This document shows positions 41,535-51,400 of a stretch of 64,000 nucleotides of DNA, one piece after another. Each line of letters starts with the position of its first letter. Position 1 is the first letter of the stretch. Both the position numbers and the translations under genes were made by a program. The DNA is from Paucisalibacillus algeriensis (lineage in GTDB: Bacteria > Bacillota > Bacilli > Bacillales > Amphibacillaceae): positions 434,001-498,000 of the forward strand of contig NZ_CBYO010000022.1 in the NCBI RefSeq assembly GCF_000577245.1. Reading direction: 5' to 3'. The notes under the pieces are model-generated. The model made no database searches, had not been told where the DNA came from, and worked only from the letters and a program-made list of their open reading frames with translations.

Positions 41535-43673
41535 CTAATGAAACAATCCTGTTTCCTTTGCCTTTTCCTTCAGCTTATCGGTCTGTTTATTAATCACTTC
41601 TTTTAATCCTCCACCAAGAACAAGGGCTAATAAGCCGAATATTCCTAGGAAAAGTAAATCATGAAACACCTTGTCCCATATAATTCCACCAACCGCTTCT
41701 CGCATTAGCGAAATTGCATACGTAAACGGTAAAAATGGGCTGATAAATTGAAAAAACTCAGGGAGCAAGACAACTGGGTAAGTTCCCCCTGATCCGGCAA
41801 TTTGCAGAACCAACAAGACAATTGCTAATGCTTTTCCAACATCACCAAGCACAGAAACTAATGTATACACGATTATCATGAAAATAGCACTACATATAAT
41901 GCCAAATATTACAAACCATACTGGCTCTTGTACTTCCACATGAAAGATTAACATATCTCCTAACGTTACGATGATAGTTTGTAAAAATCCGATTGTTAAG
42001 AAGGTCATCATTCTTCCGGCATATACCTGTCTACCAGTAAAATTCTTACGATCATGATGAACATCTGTTGATAATAATGAAATTAACAATAAAGCTCCAA
42101 CCCAAATAGCAAGTACCGTATAAAACGGTGTCATCCCTGTACCATAATTCGCAATGGAGAATACCTTATTTTCATTTAGTAATACCGGCTCTTCAAAAAA
42201 TCCTTTCTCAGCTTCTGGATCGTTTCGAAGTAAATTAATTAACTCATTAATATCAACTTCGCCTTGAATTTCTCTTATCCGGTTTGCAAGTTCATTCACT
42301 TTTTCATTAATATAAGGAAACTCATTGGAGGCTTCATTTAGAACATCTTCACCATTGGCAAGTTTGTCTTGGGTTCGATTCAGCATTCCTGCTACTTCTG
42401 GAATCGTGGCCTGAACCTTTTCTAGCACTTCTTTAGCTCTAGATACAGACTCTTTTGCACTGCTTACTTTCTCTTTTATATTGGGTTTAAATACTTCTTG
42501 ATAATCTTTAGCAAAAGTATCCAGCTGAGTTTTTAACGTGGATGTGTTTTCCTTTAGATTTGGAAGTAATTTTTCCCATTCTGCAGCCTGATTTGTTATC
42601 TTGTTAACCTGCTCATTTACATTTGTTAAATTTTCATTTATTGTTTGAATTTCCTGTAATGCTTGATCCAATGTATCATTCGTTTCGTTCGAATTACCTT
42701 CTGTATTCTTTAGTTCATTTAGAGCTTCTTCCATATTATTTAGGGAATCCTGTGAATTAGTAATCTGTCCCGAAATCTTGTCCGAACTCTCCTCGGTAAC
42801 ATTGCCCTCTAATTGTTGCACAAAATCATTGGTTTCCGTTACAATCGTCTGCATTCTAGCGATATCTTCATCAATTTTCGGTTCAATTTCATCCAGTCTT
42901 TGCTCCGTTTGGTCCAATAGGTCGTTCGCATTCTCAACTATATTCATCCCCTTTTCTGTCGCATCTTCCGCTTCTGGGATAAAGTTTTGAGCTTGCCGAA
43001 TCATTTCGTCTGCTCTATTGGCATCATTTATTGTCTCATTGAGCATACGATGGATTTCAGGGAGTTTCTCCTCTAATGTAAACAGGTAGTCTTCGAATTT
43101 CTTTATGTCCGGTAAGTTTTCTCCAAGTTCAATGCCAATTTCATTAAATTTATCAAAAATAACCCCATTCACCGTGGCAGTAAACTTACGCGTTACTTGA
43201 TCTACTATTACACTTGCACCCTTATCGGTTATCTTTGGTGCAATTGCATTTATTTTTTCATTTACATAATATTCTACTTCGGCTTTCTCCGGGTGGTCGC
43301 TAATTACAGTCCCTAGGCTTTCAGAAAAATTCTTTGGAATAACGATAACCGCATAATAGTCGCCATATTCCAGCCTATCCATCGCTTCATTTCTATGTAC
43401 AAACTGCCACCCCATCGATTTATTCTCTTTTAAGGATTCAACTAGTTCATCACCAACATGTATTTCCTGATCCCTAACAATCGCTCCCTCATCTTCATTA
43501 ACAATTCCGATTGGGATTTGCTCCGTCTGAGAATATGGATCCCAAGAGGCAGCAATATTAAACCAAGCGTATAGGGAAGGTAGTAAAATTAACCCACCTA
43601 TTAAAATCGCAGCGACCCAGTTTGTACCAATGTTTTTAATATCACGTAAAAATATTTTGAAGCTTGCTTTCAT
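41535..43673 (-). CDS. YhgE/Pip family membrane protein
   Basis: A 712-residue membrane protein of the YhgE/Pip (phage infection protein) family. One N-terminal helix (WVAAILIGGLILLPSLYAWF) is followed by the conserved SWDPY...IPIGIVNEDEGA text. A ~450-residue extracytoplasmic region rich in coiled coils follows. Five C-terminal membrane segments have the ABC-2 membrane layout, with GSGGTYPVVLLPEFFQFISP before the last pair. Homologues include the Lactococcus phage receptor Pip and type VII secretion-associated EsaA-like proteins. The ATG at 43673 is preferred (GGGA at nine bases). Confidence 0.88.
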   Translation of the reverse strand: MKASFKIFLRDIKNIGTNWVAAILIGGLILLPSLYAWFNIAASWDPYSQTEQIPIGIVNEDEGAIVRDQEIHVGDELVESLKENKSMGWQFVHRNEAMDRLEYGDYYAVIVIPKNFSESLGTVISDHPEKAEVEYYVNEKINAIAPKITDKGASVIVDQVTRKFTATVNGVIFDKFNEIGIELGENLPDIKKFEDYLFTLEEKLPEIHRMLNETINDANRADEMIRQAQNFIPEAEDATEKGMNIVENANDLLDQTEQRLDEIEPKIDEDIARMQTIVTETNDFVQQLEGNVTEESSDKISGQITNSQDSLNNMEEALNELKNTEGNSNETNDTLDQALQEIQTINENLTNVNEQVNKITNQAAEWEKLLPNLKENTSTLKTQLDTFAKDYQEVFKPNIKEKVSSAKESVSRAKEVLEKVQATIPEVAGMLNRTQDKLANGEDVLNEASNEFPYINEKVNELANRIREIQGEVDINELINLLRNDPEAEKGFFEEPVLLNENKVFSIANYGTGMTPFYTVLAIWVGALLLISLLSTDVHHDRKNFTGRQVYAGRMMTFLTIGFLQTIIVTLGDMLIFHVEVQEPVWFVIFGIICSAIFMIIVYTLVSVLGDVGKALAIVLLVLQIAGSGGTYPVVLLPEFFQFISPFLPFTYAISLMREAVGGIIWDKVFHDLLFLGIFGLLALVLGGGLKEVINKQTDKLKEKAKETGLFH

Positions 43674-44005
43674 CTGTATCATTCCCATTGTTGTTATATT
43701 TCTTATAGTGTCCAAAAAGGAGTATATCACCAATTGTTTAATCCTGTCGTTAAAAAACTTCCCCTTAAATAGTATTTAATCAAAAGTAGGGACTATTTCC
43801 TACGGTTGATATGATTCACAGCAAAGAAATTCAAAAATTCAGGATTTCATAGCATCGCCTCAGGAATTAACTTCTCTACTTCAGTAAGTTCGTCATATCC
43901 AATTCCAGCCCAGACTTCCTACTGTCGCCACCATCAAAAAAAGCAAAAAGAGCAACCACGCCATAAAACTGCGAGTTGCCCCTAAACTTAGATTAACATT
44001 TACTC

Positions 44006-45730
44006 CTATTCCTCATCCCCACCACGATAACGCTTATACGGCAGTGGATTCCAAGTACGATATTGCAATTCATCCTTACGAAACGGTGCAGGAATATCCT
44101 CTAAAATACGCTTTGCAACGTCTAATTCCCGCTCTGCCTCCGATTTATCTTGATACATAAACTCATCCGAAGCTTTCTCTAGAGCCTTATCAACCTTCTC
44201 TTCTAAATTATCCACAACCATCTCTTGCTGGCGGCGAATCGCGTCACGAGCCTCTGCCACCCAATCTGGTTGAACATTGCGCAGATTATCGGTCACATAA
44301 CTAAATTCCTCAAAGATTCCTTTATATATGCGGTCTGCATTTTCTCGAACATCGTTTATAACTGCCTCCAGATCCTCAATCGTTAGCTGTTCCACCTCAA
44401 GGGCATTACGACGTTTTGGACCACCAATACGAGTATTTTCTAGATAATAAGGAAAAATACTTTTAATGGTTTTACCTACTGGATTAATTGCTAAACCATT
44501 TTTATCGACACCTTTAGGTTGAACTCCCTGCATGGCAATCCGTGCAGATTCAGGACGTACGATCTCCTTTGGTGGTAATACACCATAACGAAGAAGCTCG
44601 CGAATACCAGTACCAGAAATATTAATACGATATTTCTGATCATGTGGACATGTTTGTTCTGTCGCAGAAGAATCACAGCGTGTGCAATAGAATACCTCAT
44701 GGAATAAGCGAACATCAATACCTAATTCATTTGGTGTAAATTCATCAAAGATAGAGTGACTTGCATATTTATCATAATAATCACCAATACCTGCATGATC
44801 TCGACCGATCAATGCATGTGTACATCCATAGTTTTTCATTATTAATGCATGGAGAACCGCTTCCCGTGGTCCAGCAAATATATATGTCACGCGTAATGGA
44901 GCAAGCATTGTTCTTTCCTTTGGATAATACTCCTCCAGTACGGCACGATATGATAACATACGGAATTCATGCCTTGTATATTCCCGTTTCGCCATTTCTA
45001 CTAATGGCTGCACAAATAGTCCATCCATTTCTTCCAGTGCGTTCCGGTGAATATATTCATGACCTCTGTGTAATGGGTTCGCACCAGTAATGAACCCACC
45101 AACTGAATTCATTTTCTTGTCTTCATAAAATAACTTCCATGTGTCTTTTGGTTCCATCCGGATACTTTCAAATGGTCCCCAATGCACGCGACGCACCAAT
45201 GTAATTGGACCTGCTAAAGCTGTATCTCCCATACGACGGTAAATCGCATCAACGCCTGGGTGATTACGGTCTTTCGTTCCAAATACATGCTCCGCACGGA
45301 AATCACGATCATAATGGAAAATGTCTTCTAGTTTCATAATTGCAACTGGCTCTTTTGTTTCATCTGCTAATGCTATTTCATCACCTACAGACAAACCTTT
45401 GATAATTTGTTTATTGCGATCACCAATTGGTGCGAAGCTTAGAGGAACAGGCCACACAACCCCATTTGTTAAACGACCTTCTGTTAAGACAGACTTATAA
45501 TCTGCCTCATTCATGAATCCCTCGTTTGGAGATAATACACCTGTCGCAATCATTTCTAGTGTAATAACTGCTTCTAAATCAACCATAATCATTGGTAATT
45601 GCTTCGCACGGTCTAGTTCTTCTTCACGTTCTTTTCCTCTAAGTACTCGATCGACCAACTTTCCCCCATGTGGTTGCTGTGGATAGCTTGCGAATTTTTC
45701 TTCGGTTAATACGATAGTATCTTGACTCAT
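44006..45730 (-). CDS. sat: Sulfate adenylyltransferase with C-terminal extension
   Basis: A 574-residue ATP sulfurylase-like protein, which makes adenylyl sulfate from sulfate and ATP. The first ~390 residues are the Sat fold: the HxGH motif in GANPLHRGHEY, IGRDHAGIGDYYD, and ISGTGIRELLRYGVLPP. A CTRC...TCPH cluster before the last motif is a probable zinc site, as in dissimilatory-type Sat. The QTRNP sulfate-binding motif is unusual, reading FITGANP. The last ~180 residues are helical, charged and without a P-loop, so it is not an APS kinase fusion. No sulfate-assimilation partner genes are adjacent. Confidence 0.85.
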   Translation of the reverse strand: MSQDTIVLTEEKFASYPQQPHGGKLVDRVLRGKEREEELDRAKQLPMIMVDLEAVITLEMIATGVLSPNEGFMNEADYKSVLTEGRLTNGVVWPVPLSFAPIGDRNKQIIKGLSVGDEIALADETKEPVAIMKLEDIFHYDRDFRAEHVFGTKDRNHPGVDAIYRRMGDTALAGPITLVRRVHWGPFESIRMEPKDTWKLFYEDKKMNSVGGFITGANPLHRGHEYIHRNALEEMDGLFVQPLVEMAKREYTRHEFRMLSYRAVLEEYYPKERTMLAPLRVTYIFAGPREAVLHALIMKNYGCTHALIGRDHAGIGDYYDKYASHSIFDEFTPNELGIDVRLFHEVFYCTRCDSSATEQTCPHDQKYRINISGTGIRELLRYGVLPPKEIVRPESARIAMQGVQPKGVDKNGLAINPVGKTIKSIFPYYLENTRIGGPKRRNALEVEQLTIEDLEAVINDVRENADRIYKGIFEEFSYVTDNLRNVQPDWVAEARDAIRRQQEMVVDNLEEKVDKALEKASDEFMYQDKSEAERELDVAKRILEDIPAPFRKDELQYRTWNPLPYKRYRGGDEE

Positions 45731-45857
45731 GATCTTTCCTCCTCATTAGTCCCTATTAATATCACTATATTTATAAAAACTAGCTAACATACATGAAAAT
45801 CCTTAAAACAGGAAAAGCAACTACCCATATTATGGACAGCGCTTCGCCCCAAAATTA

Positions 45858-47393
45858 TTAATTAGAACTACGGTAACCAGTATTTGCTCTAACCTTAACC
45901 TCCGCATATTTCTTAAAGTCATATTCCTTAGAGAATATAGTTCCAAGATATCCTCCCAAGAATCCTAATGGCACACTGACTAGTGCAGGGTTATCTAATG
46001 GGAAGATTGGGTTCCCTACAAATAGAGCTGTGCCTTCTACTGGTGAAAATACACTCGGACTCATGGATACAAGTACCAGTGCCGAGATTAATCCTGTCAA
46101 TAATGCCCAAACTGCACCAGATGTGTTAAAGCGCTTCCAATATACCGTGTATAGAATTACTGGTAAGTTTGCACTTGCTGCGATACAGAATGCTAGTGAA
46201 ACTAGGAATGCGACATTTAAGTACTGCGCACCTAATGATAACAAAATCGATAGCACGGAAACTCCAAGTGCCGCATAACGAGCAGCTAGCATTTGCTCTC
46301 GCTCAGTTGCCTTACCTTTTTTTACAATTTCCCCATAAATATCATGTGCAAATGCAGAAGCACCGGATAACACAAGACCTGCAACGACTGCAAGAATAGT
46401 CGCAAATGCTACTGCAGAAATGAAGGCAAATAATATATTTCCACCTATTGCTTCTGCAAGTAATGGTGCCGCCATGTTTCCACCAGGGTTAGCTGCGAGG
46501 ATCTCACTTTGACCAACATAGATCGCTGCTCCAAAACCTAGGAAAAGCGTAAGGATATAGAAAATCCCAATTGTCCATGTTGCAGTAATAACAGAGCTTC
46601 TTGCCGTCTTTGCATCCTTAACCGTAAAGAATCGCATAAGTATATGTGGTAATCCTGCTGTACCAAGGACCAATGCAAGCATTAAGGAAATGGTACCTAA
46701 TGGATTATCATACTTTATTCCAGGATTTAAGTAATCTGCGCCATGACTAGTCGCTGTTTTTACCTCTGTAAACATTGCTCCAATATTGAAATTAAACTTC
46801 AGGAGTACAATAAATGAGATGATGATCATGCCAGCCATTAACAGGACTGCTTTCGTAATTTGCACCCAGCTTGTTGCAATCATCCCACCGAATAACACAT
46901 AAATCGTCATCATAACCCCAACGATTAAAACGGCAATCCAATATGGAATATCGAATAAAAGTTGAATGAGTGCACCTGCACCAACTAGCTGCGCAATCAT
47001 GTAAAAAAGAACAATGGTAATGGTGCTAAGTGCAGCCGCTCCCCTTACTCTCTTTGCATTAAAACGAGAGTTAATCATGTCGGCAAGGGTGTATTTTCCA
47101 AGGTTACGAAGTGGTTCAGCAACGAGAAGTAACACCACTAAATACGCAATTAAAAATCCAATACTATAGAAAAATCCATCAAAACCATTTAACGCAATTG
47201 CACCTGCAATACCAAGGAAGGATGCTGCCGATAAATAGTCACCAGCAATTGCAAGCCCATTTTGCCATCCAGTAAGTCCTCCACCTGCCGTGTAGAAGTC
47301 ACCGGTTGATTTGGTGCGTTTGGCTGCAAAATAGGTTATAACTAGGGTAAGTAAAACGATTGCTAGGAACAGAATAATGACAACCGGATCCAT
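45858..47393 (-). CDS. actP: Cation/acetate symporter
   Basis: A 511-residue sodium/solute symporter of the acetate permease (ActP/YjcG) type with about 13 membrane segments. Typical text includes AAKRTKSTGDFYTAGGGLTG, NGLAIAGDYLSAASFLGIAG near residue 50 and GLVLSGASAFAHDIYGEI. It imports acetate and related short monocarboxylates with a cation. The start overlaps the stop of the DUF485 gene by one base, which is the standard pairing. A cre site before the operon implies catabolite control by CcpA. Confidence 0.92.
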   Translation of the reverse strand: MDPVVIILFLAIVLLTLVITYFAAKRTKSTGDFYTAGGGLTGWQNGLAIAGDYLSAASFLGIAGAIALNGFDGFFYSIGFLIAYLVVLLLVAEPLRNLGKYTLADMINSRFNAKRVRGAAALSTITIVLFYMIAQLVGAGALIQLLFDIPYWIAVLIVGVMMTIYVLFGGMIATSWVQITKAVLLMAGMIIISFIVLLKFNFNIGAMFTEVKTATSHGADYLNPGIKYDNPLGTISLMLALVLGTAGLPHILMRFFTVKDAKTARSSVITATWTIGIFYILTLFLGFGAAIYVGQSEILAANPGGNMAAPLLAEAIGGNILFAFISAVAFATILAVVAGLVLSGASAFAHDIYGEIVKKGKATEREQMLAARYAALGVSVLSILLSLGAQYLNVAFLVSLAFCIAASANLPVILYTVYWKRFNTSGAVWALLTGLISALVLVSMSPSVFSPVEGTALFVGNPIFPLDNPALVSVPLGFLGGYLGTIFSKEYDFKKYAEVKVRANTGYRSSN

Positions 47394-47737
47394 TAGGCTT
47401 TACCTCCTCTTTCAATCTGCTCTTTTACAATTTGATCAGCATCTTTATCAAAGGTATTAGCCTTTTTCACATAGATCGAACAAATAACCCAGGTCATCAC
47501 AAATTGTGCAACCGCAAATACCCAAGCCCAAGTAATATCACCAAATACTGGCGTGTTTAAAAACGTTCCATAAGATGTTGAGATGGGTAATAAAAAGTAA
47601 AATACTAAGAAAAAGATTGTCATTGGTACAATAAATTTCTTTTTGTTTTCCATTAATTTCTTAAACTGTGGACTGCTCTCCACCTTTTCAAAGTCAACAT
47701 GATTCTTCTCTTCATTCACAAGCTTTGGTTGTGCCAC
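47393..47737 (-). CDS. DUF485 family membrane protein, partner of the acetate symporter
   Basis: A 114-residue inner-membrane protein with two membrane helices (FIVPMTIFFLVFYFLLPIST and WAWVFAVAQFVMTWVICSIY). The text SSPQFKKLMENKKKFI before the first helix is the DUF485 signature. Members are encoded directly upstream of ActP-type symporters and may assist them. I chose the GTG at 47737 because AGGGGG lies eight bases before it; the frame has an ATG ten codons upstream inside a poorer context. Confidence 0.88.
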   Translation of the reverse strand: MAQPKLVNEEKNHVDFEKVESSPQFKKLMENKKKFIVPMTIFFLVFYFLLPISTSYGTFLNTPVFGDITWAWVFAVAQFVMTWVICSIYVKKANTFDKDADQIVKEQIERGGKA

Positions 47738-47772
47738 AAATCCATCCCCCTTATTTCCAAAATTCAAACTAG

Positions 47773-47797
47773 TTGTAAGCGCTTACTAAATAGTATA
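47773..47797 (-). promoter_or_regulatory. CcpA cre site and -10 box of the acetate symporter operon
   Basis: TTGTAAGCGCTTACTAA (47773-47789) fits the cre consensus WTGNAARCGNWWWCAWW at 16 of 17 positions. On the minus strand a TATACT -10 box (47792-47797) lies immediately upstream, so bound CcpA would block transcription. This predicts repression by preferred sugars. Confidence 0.75.
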
Positions 47798-47880
47798 ATA
47801 ATTTTGGACATTCATAATATTAATTTAGGGTAAATGGTTGGATTTTATGTTTGAATGGTTTTGAATAGAGAGTGAATGGT

Positions 47881-47997
47881 TTACTTTTTCATCTTCTGAC
47901 TTTGTATTATTTCTTCATTAATGATTAGCAGTATCACAATAAATATAATGGTGGCTCCTACCAAGAAGATTTTAGAAATAATCTTGTTTCGAACCAA
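47881..47997 (-). CDS. Small single-pass membrane protein
   Basis: A 38-residue frame from TTG 47997, preceded by an exceptionally strong GGGAGGGGGG site. It reads VRNKIISKIFLVGATIIFIV, then ILLIINEEIIQSQKMKK: a basic N-terminus, one membrane helix and a charged tail. The ribosome site and composition argue for a real gene. Family and function are not recognised. Confidence 0.5.
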   Translation of the reverse strand: MVRNKIISKIFLVGATIIFIVILLIINEEIIQSQKMKK

Positions 47998-48492
47998 AAG
48001 ACCCCCCTCCCTTTTTAAACTTTTCTACTCCAATAAATTGTTTATATTTTTCATAATTTTAACATATCTCACTATACAAAACTATCCCCTTTAAGTTAAA
48101 CTCCTCGTAAAACCTGATACTACGAGTACAACATCATTCAAAAGGAAACAATTGATTCTTCCTAATTATCCACCCGTAGTTCTTAATAAAGAATTATTTT
48201 CTATTGTAATTTCTTAATATTATTGTATAATTCAATTAAATGAAATAATTTTCATTTCATTTTTTTGTTTGTATTGTTCTTTATTAAGAACAATACACAG
48301 AAGTGAGTAATACATGCCTAGAAAAATAAACGGAAGGGGGATGATTCCTTTACATTAAATCTATTAATCAAGAGAATGACAGCACGTTCATTTTTCTATT
48401 GCGATTAATAGATTTTCATACTTAAGTAGATAAATATTATTTATTTCCGTTACTCTGGCACAGACGGAAAAGAGGAGAAGGGAGAAATTTAA
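47998..48492 (+). promoter_or_regulatory. Long upstream region of the subtilase gene with inverted repeats
   Basis: This gene-free 495-base stretch has four dyads: AAATGAAA-4-TTTCATTT (48239-48258), the perfect TGTATTGTTCTT-4-AAGAACAATACA (48271-48298), AAATCTATTAATC / GATTAATAGATTT with a 33-base spacer (48357-48415), and TTTCCGT / ACGGAAA (48444-48470) just before the ribosome site. A related GTTCTTAATAAAGAA half occurs near 48179. They are probably operators or leader RNA structures for the protease. Confidence 0.55.
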
Positions 48493-51400
48493 TTGAAGAA
48501 AAGAAAGCTTACAAAACTATTTAGTAGTTTCCTAGCCTTTATGATGGTGCTTTCACTCGTATTGCCTGTTTCCGCAACAGAACTGAATGGTTCTAAATCA
48601 TTCAAGAATCAGCTACCGAATGAAGAAAGCATGTTGAAAAAGGTAGAAGCAATTACCAATCAACTAGCTACATCAGAAGGAATGCCTAAGTTACACAAGG
48701 ATTTACGGGGGTTATCAGGAAATGAAATGGTTCCCGTTATTATACATCTTTCAGAGAAACCTGTAGCTTTAGAACAGGGAATTGCTGAACTTAAAGGCCA
48801 GAATTTATCCAGCTCTAAAGTAAACCAAATTCGCGATATAATTAATAAGCAGCGTGGTCGTGTACTTAATGAAATGACTGCTAAGAATATCCTATTCGAT
48901 AAAGGTTTTGAATACGATACAGTACTTAACGGTTTTGCTGCTGAAGTAAAAGCAGACGACCTTAACAAGCTATTAGATATTAAGGGCGTTACATTAGTAG
49001 AACCAGACACTATCGTTTATGCCGACGATATCCGAAAGTCTAGAGATACATCTTCTCTTAAGAAAAAAGCATCGTCTGTAGTTAAGAAGGAACAAGAATT
49101 CGAAACACAGATGAATACAAGTATCGACCACTTAGGGATTGAACAAATTTGGGACGAGGGATACAAAGGAGATGGAATCAAGGTAGCAGTACTAGATACT
49201 GGTATTGATCCAGACCACCCGGAGTTCCAGGGAATCTATAAAGGTGGAAAGAACTTCATCGCAAGCAGTGCTGATTATAATCGTGAACGTGCAGATGATG
49301 ATGCACGTGAAACTTCTCCAGCAGAACGTCCGGCACACATGCCTGAAATTAATGCAAGCGGCCGAACTTTCTGGACGGACCATGGAACGCACGTAGCTGG
49401 AACAATTGCTGCAATTGGAGCAAATGAATACGGAATTAAAGGAATTGCACCAGAAGTTGATCTATATGCATACCGCGTTCTGGGTGCATACGGAAGTGGA
49501 GCAACATCTGGAATTATCTCAGCCGTCGAGCATGCGGTTAATGAAGAAATGGATGTTATTAACCTATCACTAGGCGGAGGCAGTAATTCAGAAAATGATA
49601 GTTTGTCCTATGCGATTAACAATGCCATGATGGCAGGCGTAATATCAGTTCTCTCTTCTGGTAACTCTGGTCCAGGCCGTGGATCAGTAACAACTCCTGG
49701 AACTTCACCTCTAGGAATTGTTGTTGGTAACACGACTAATCCAGAAACACAACACAACGGTGAAGTAACAGTCACTATTGGTGATGATTACAACTATTCT
49801 AAGGAATTAAAATTCATGGGGACAACATTTGGACAAAACCTAGTAGATCAACTAGTTGGTGAGTATGAGCTTGTTGCCATCCCAGGATTTGGTGATAAAG
49901 CAGACTATGAAGGAATTGATGTGGAAGGTAAAGTTGCCCTTATCTCCCGTGGAGAACTTGCATTTGTAGATAAAATTGCCAATGCAAAGGAAAACGGTGC
50001 AGTCGCAACTATTATCCATAACTTCTCAGGAGGAACTAATGCACCTGATATATCAAATGTGTTCTTAGGTGATTCATTTGCCTTCATACCAACAATCGAT
50101 ATGTCTGTTACAGATGGAGAAGCAATACGCGATGCACTTGAGACAGGACCGGGAACTGTCACATTTGGCAACTTCAACTCCACTCAGTCTGCTGGTGATG
50201 AAGTGAATGATTCGAGTTCACGTGGACCAACCACACCGAACTTTGATATCAAACCAGATGTAACTGCACCAGGTACGAATATTATGTCTTCTATTCCTGC
50301 TTACAAGTGGGATTTCCCAGATGCAACCTATGAACAGTCATATGATCGCTTTACAGGTACATCCATGTCAGCACCGCATATTACTGGAATTGCAGCTCTA
50401 ATTTTACAAGCTAATCCAGATTGGGATCCGTTTGATGTAAAAGTAGCTCTTTCAAATACTGCAAAGCTTCTAGACACTGAAAAATATGATGTCTTCGCTC
50501 AAGGAGCAGGTCGTGTAGATGCTTATGCTGCTGCATTCCCAAGTGTACTTGCTTATGCAGAGGATCAAGCACGACTTGATGATAGTGGTGAAATGGTACC
50601 AAACCTAAAAGGAACCGTTACATTTGGGCCGCAAGACTTGGCTGAGGATATTTCAGTAACGAAGCAAATTCGTGTGAAAGACCTAAAAGGTGAAGGCGGA
50701 AACTTCAATGTGATGGTCGATGTGACAAAGTCATTTGGTGATGCAACATTGAGTGTTGACAATCCTTCCTTTACATTAGCACCAAATGGTGAACAGCTAT
50801 TAAACGTAACACTTACAGTAAGTGCACAAGATACTAATATTGGCGACGAGTTTTTAGGCTATATCCATGTTAATGGTGGAGAAAATAATATATCCCTACC
50901 ATTTGCAGCAGATTTTGGTGGAGAAGCAGCAACGGAAATTAGAGACATGGAGATCACTGAAACCGATCTTTCCTTTAATGGTGATGGAGTAAATGATCAA
51001 GCAATGCTTTACTTTACCATTACTGGCGATGTCGGAACAAACTATATTGAACTTTGGAATATTGAAGACCCTGCAGATGGATATTATGGCGATGGTTATA
51101 TCGGATACCTACATGCTGGTAATTCCTTAGGCGCAGGATCTTACCAATTAAGCATCACAGGACAATACAGACCTTGGGCTCCACCTCAAGGCTTAACTAA
51201 TATTCCTGATGGTTTATATACCGTTGATTTTACAGCACTAGCGGCACAAGGTGTTATTGGTGATTATGTTGGTCCAATTTTTGTAAAATCAACTGACCCT
51301 GAAATTTCAGGGGAAGTGAATGAAAGCAAAATTTCAGGTCAAGTAACAGATAAATACATTGATTATATTGATGTCCTAACGCCATATGGACTTCAATATG

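Noticed and set aside
43875-44000. A small membrane peptide gene after sat on the minus strand
   Set aside because: One frame gives a hydrophobic 23-residue stretch and others look coding, but there is no start codon with a ribosome site. It may be the remnant of a transporter; too weak to list.
44006-44560. APS kinase domain fused to the ATP sulfurylase
   Set aside because: The C-terminal extension has no Walker A motif and none of the APS kinase text; it is a charged helical region.
48313-48357. A 14-residue leader peptide before the protease
   Set aside because: An ATG frame exists, but there is no ribosome site in front of it and no regulatory codon pattern.
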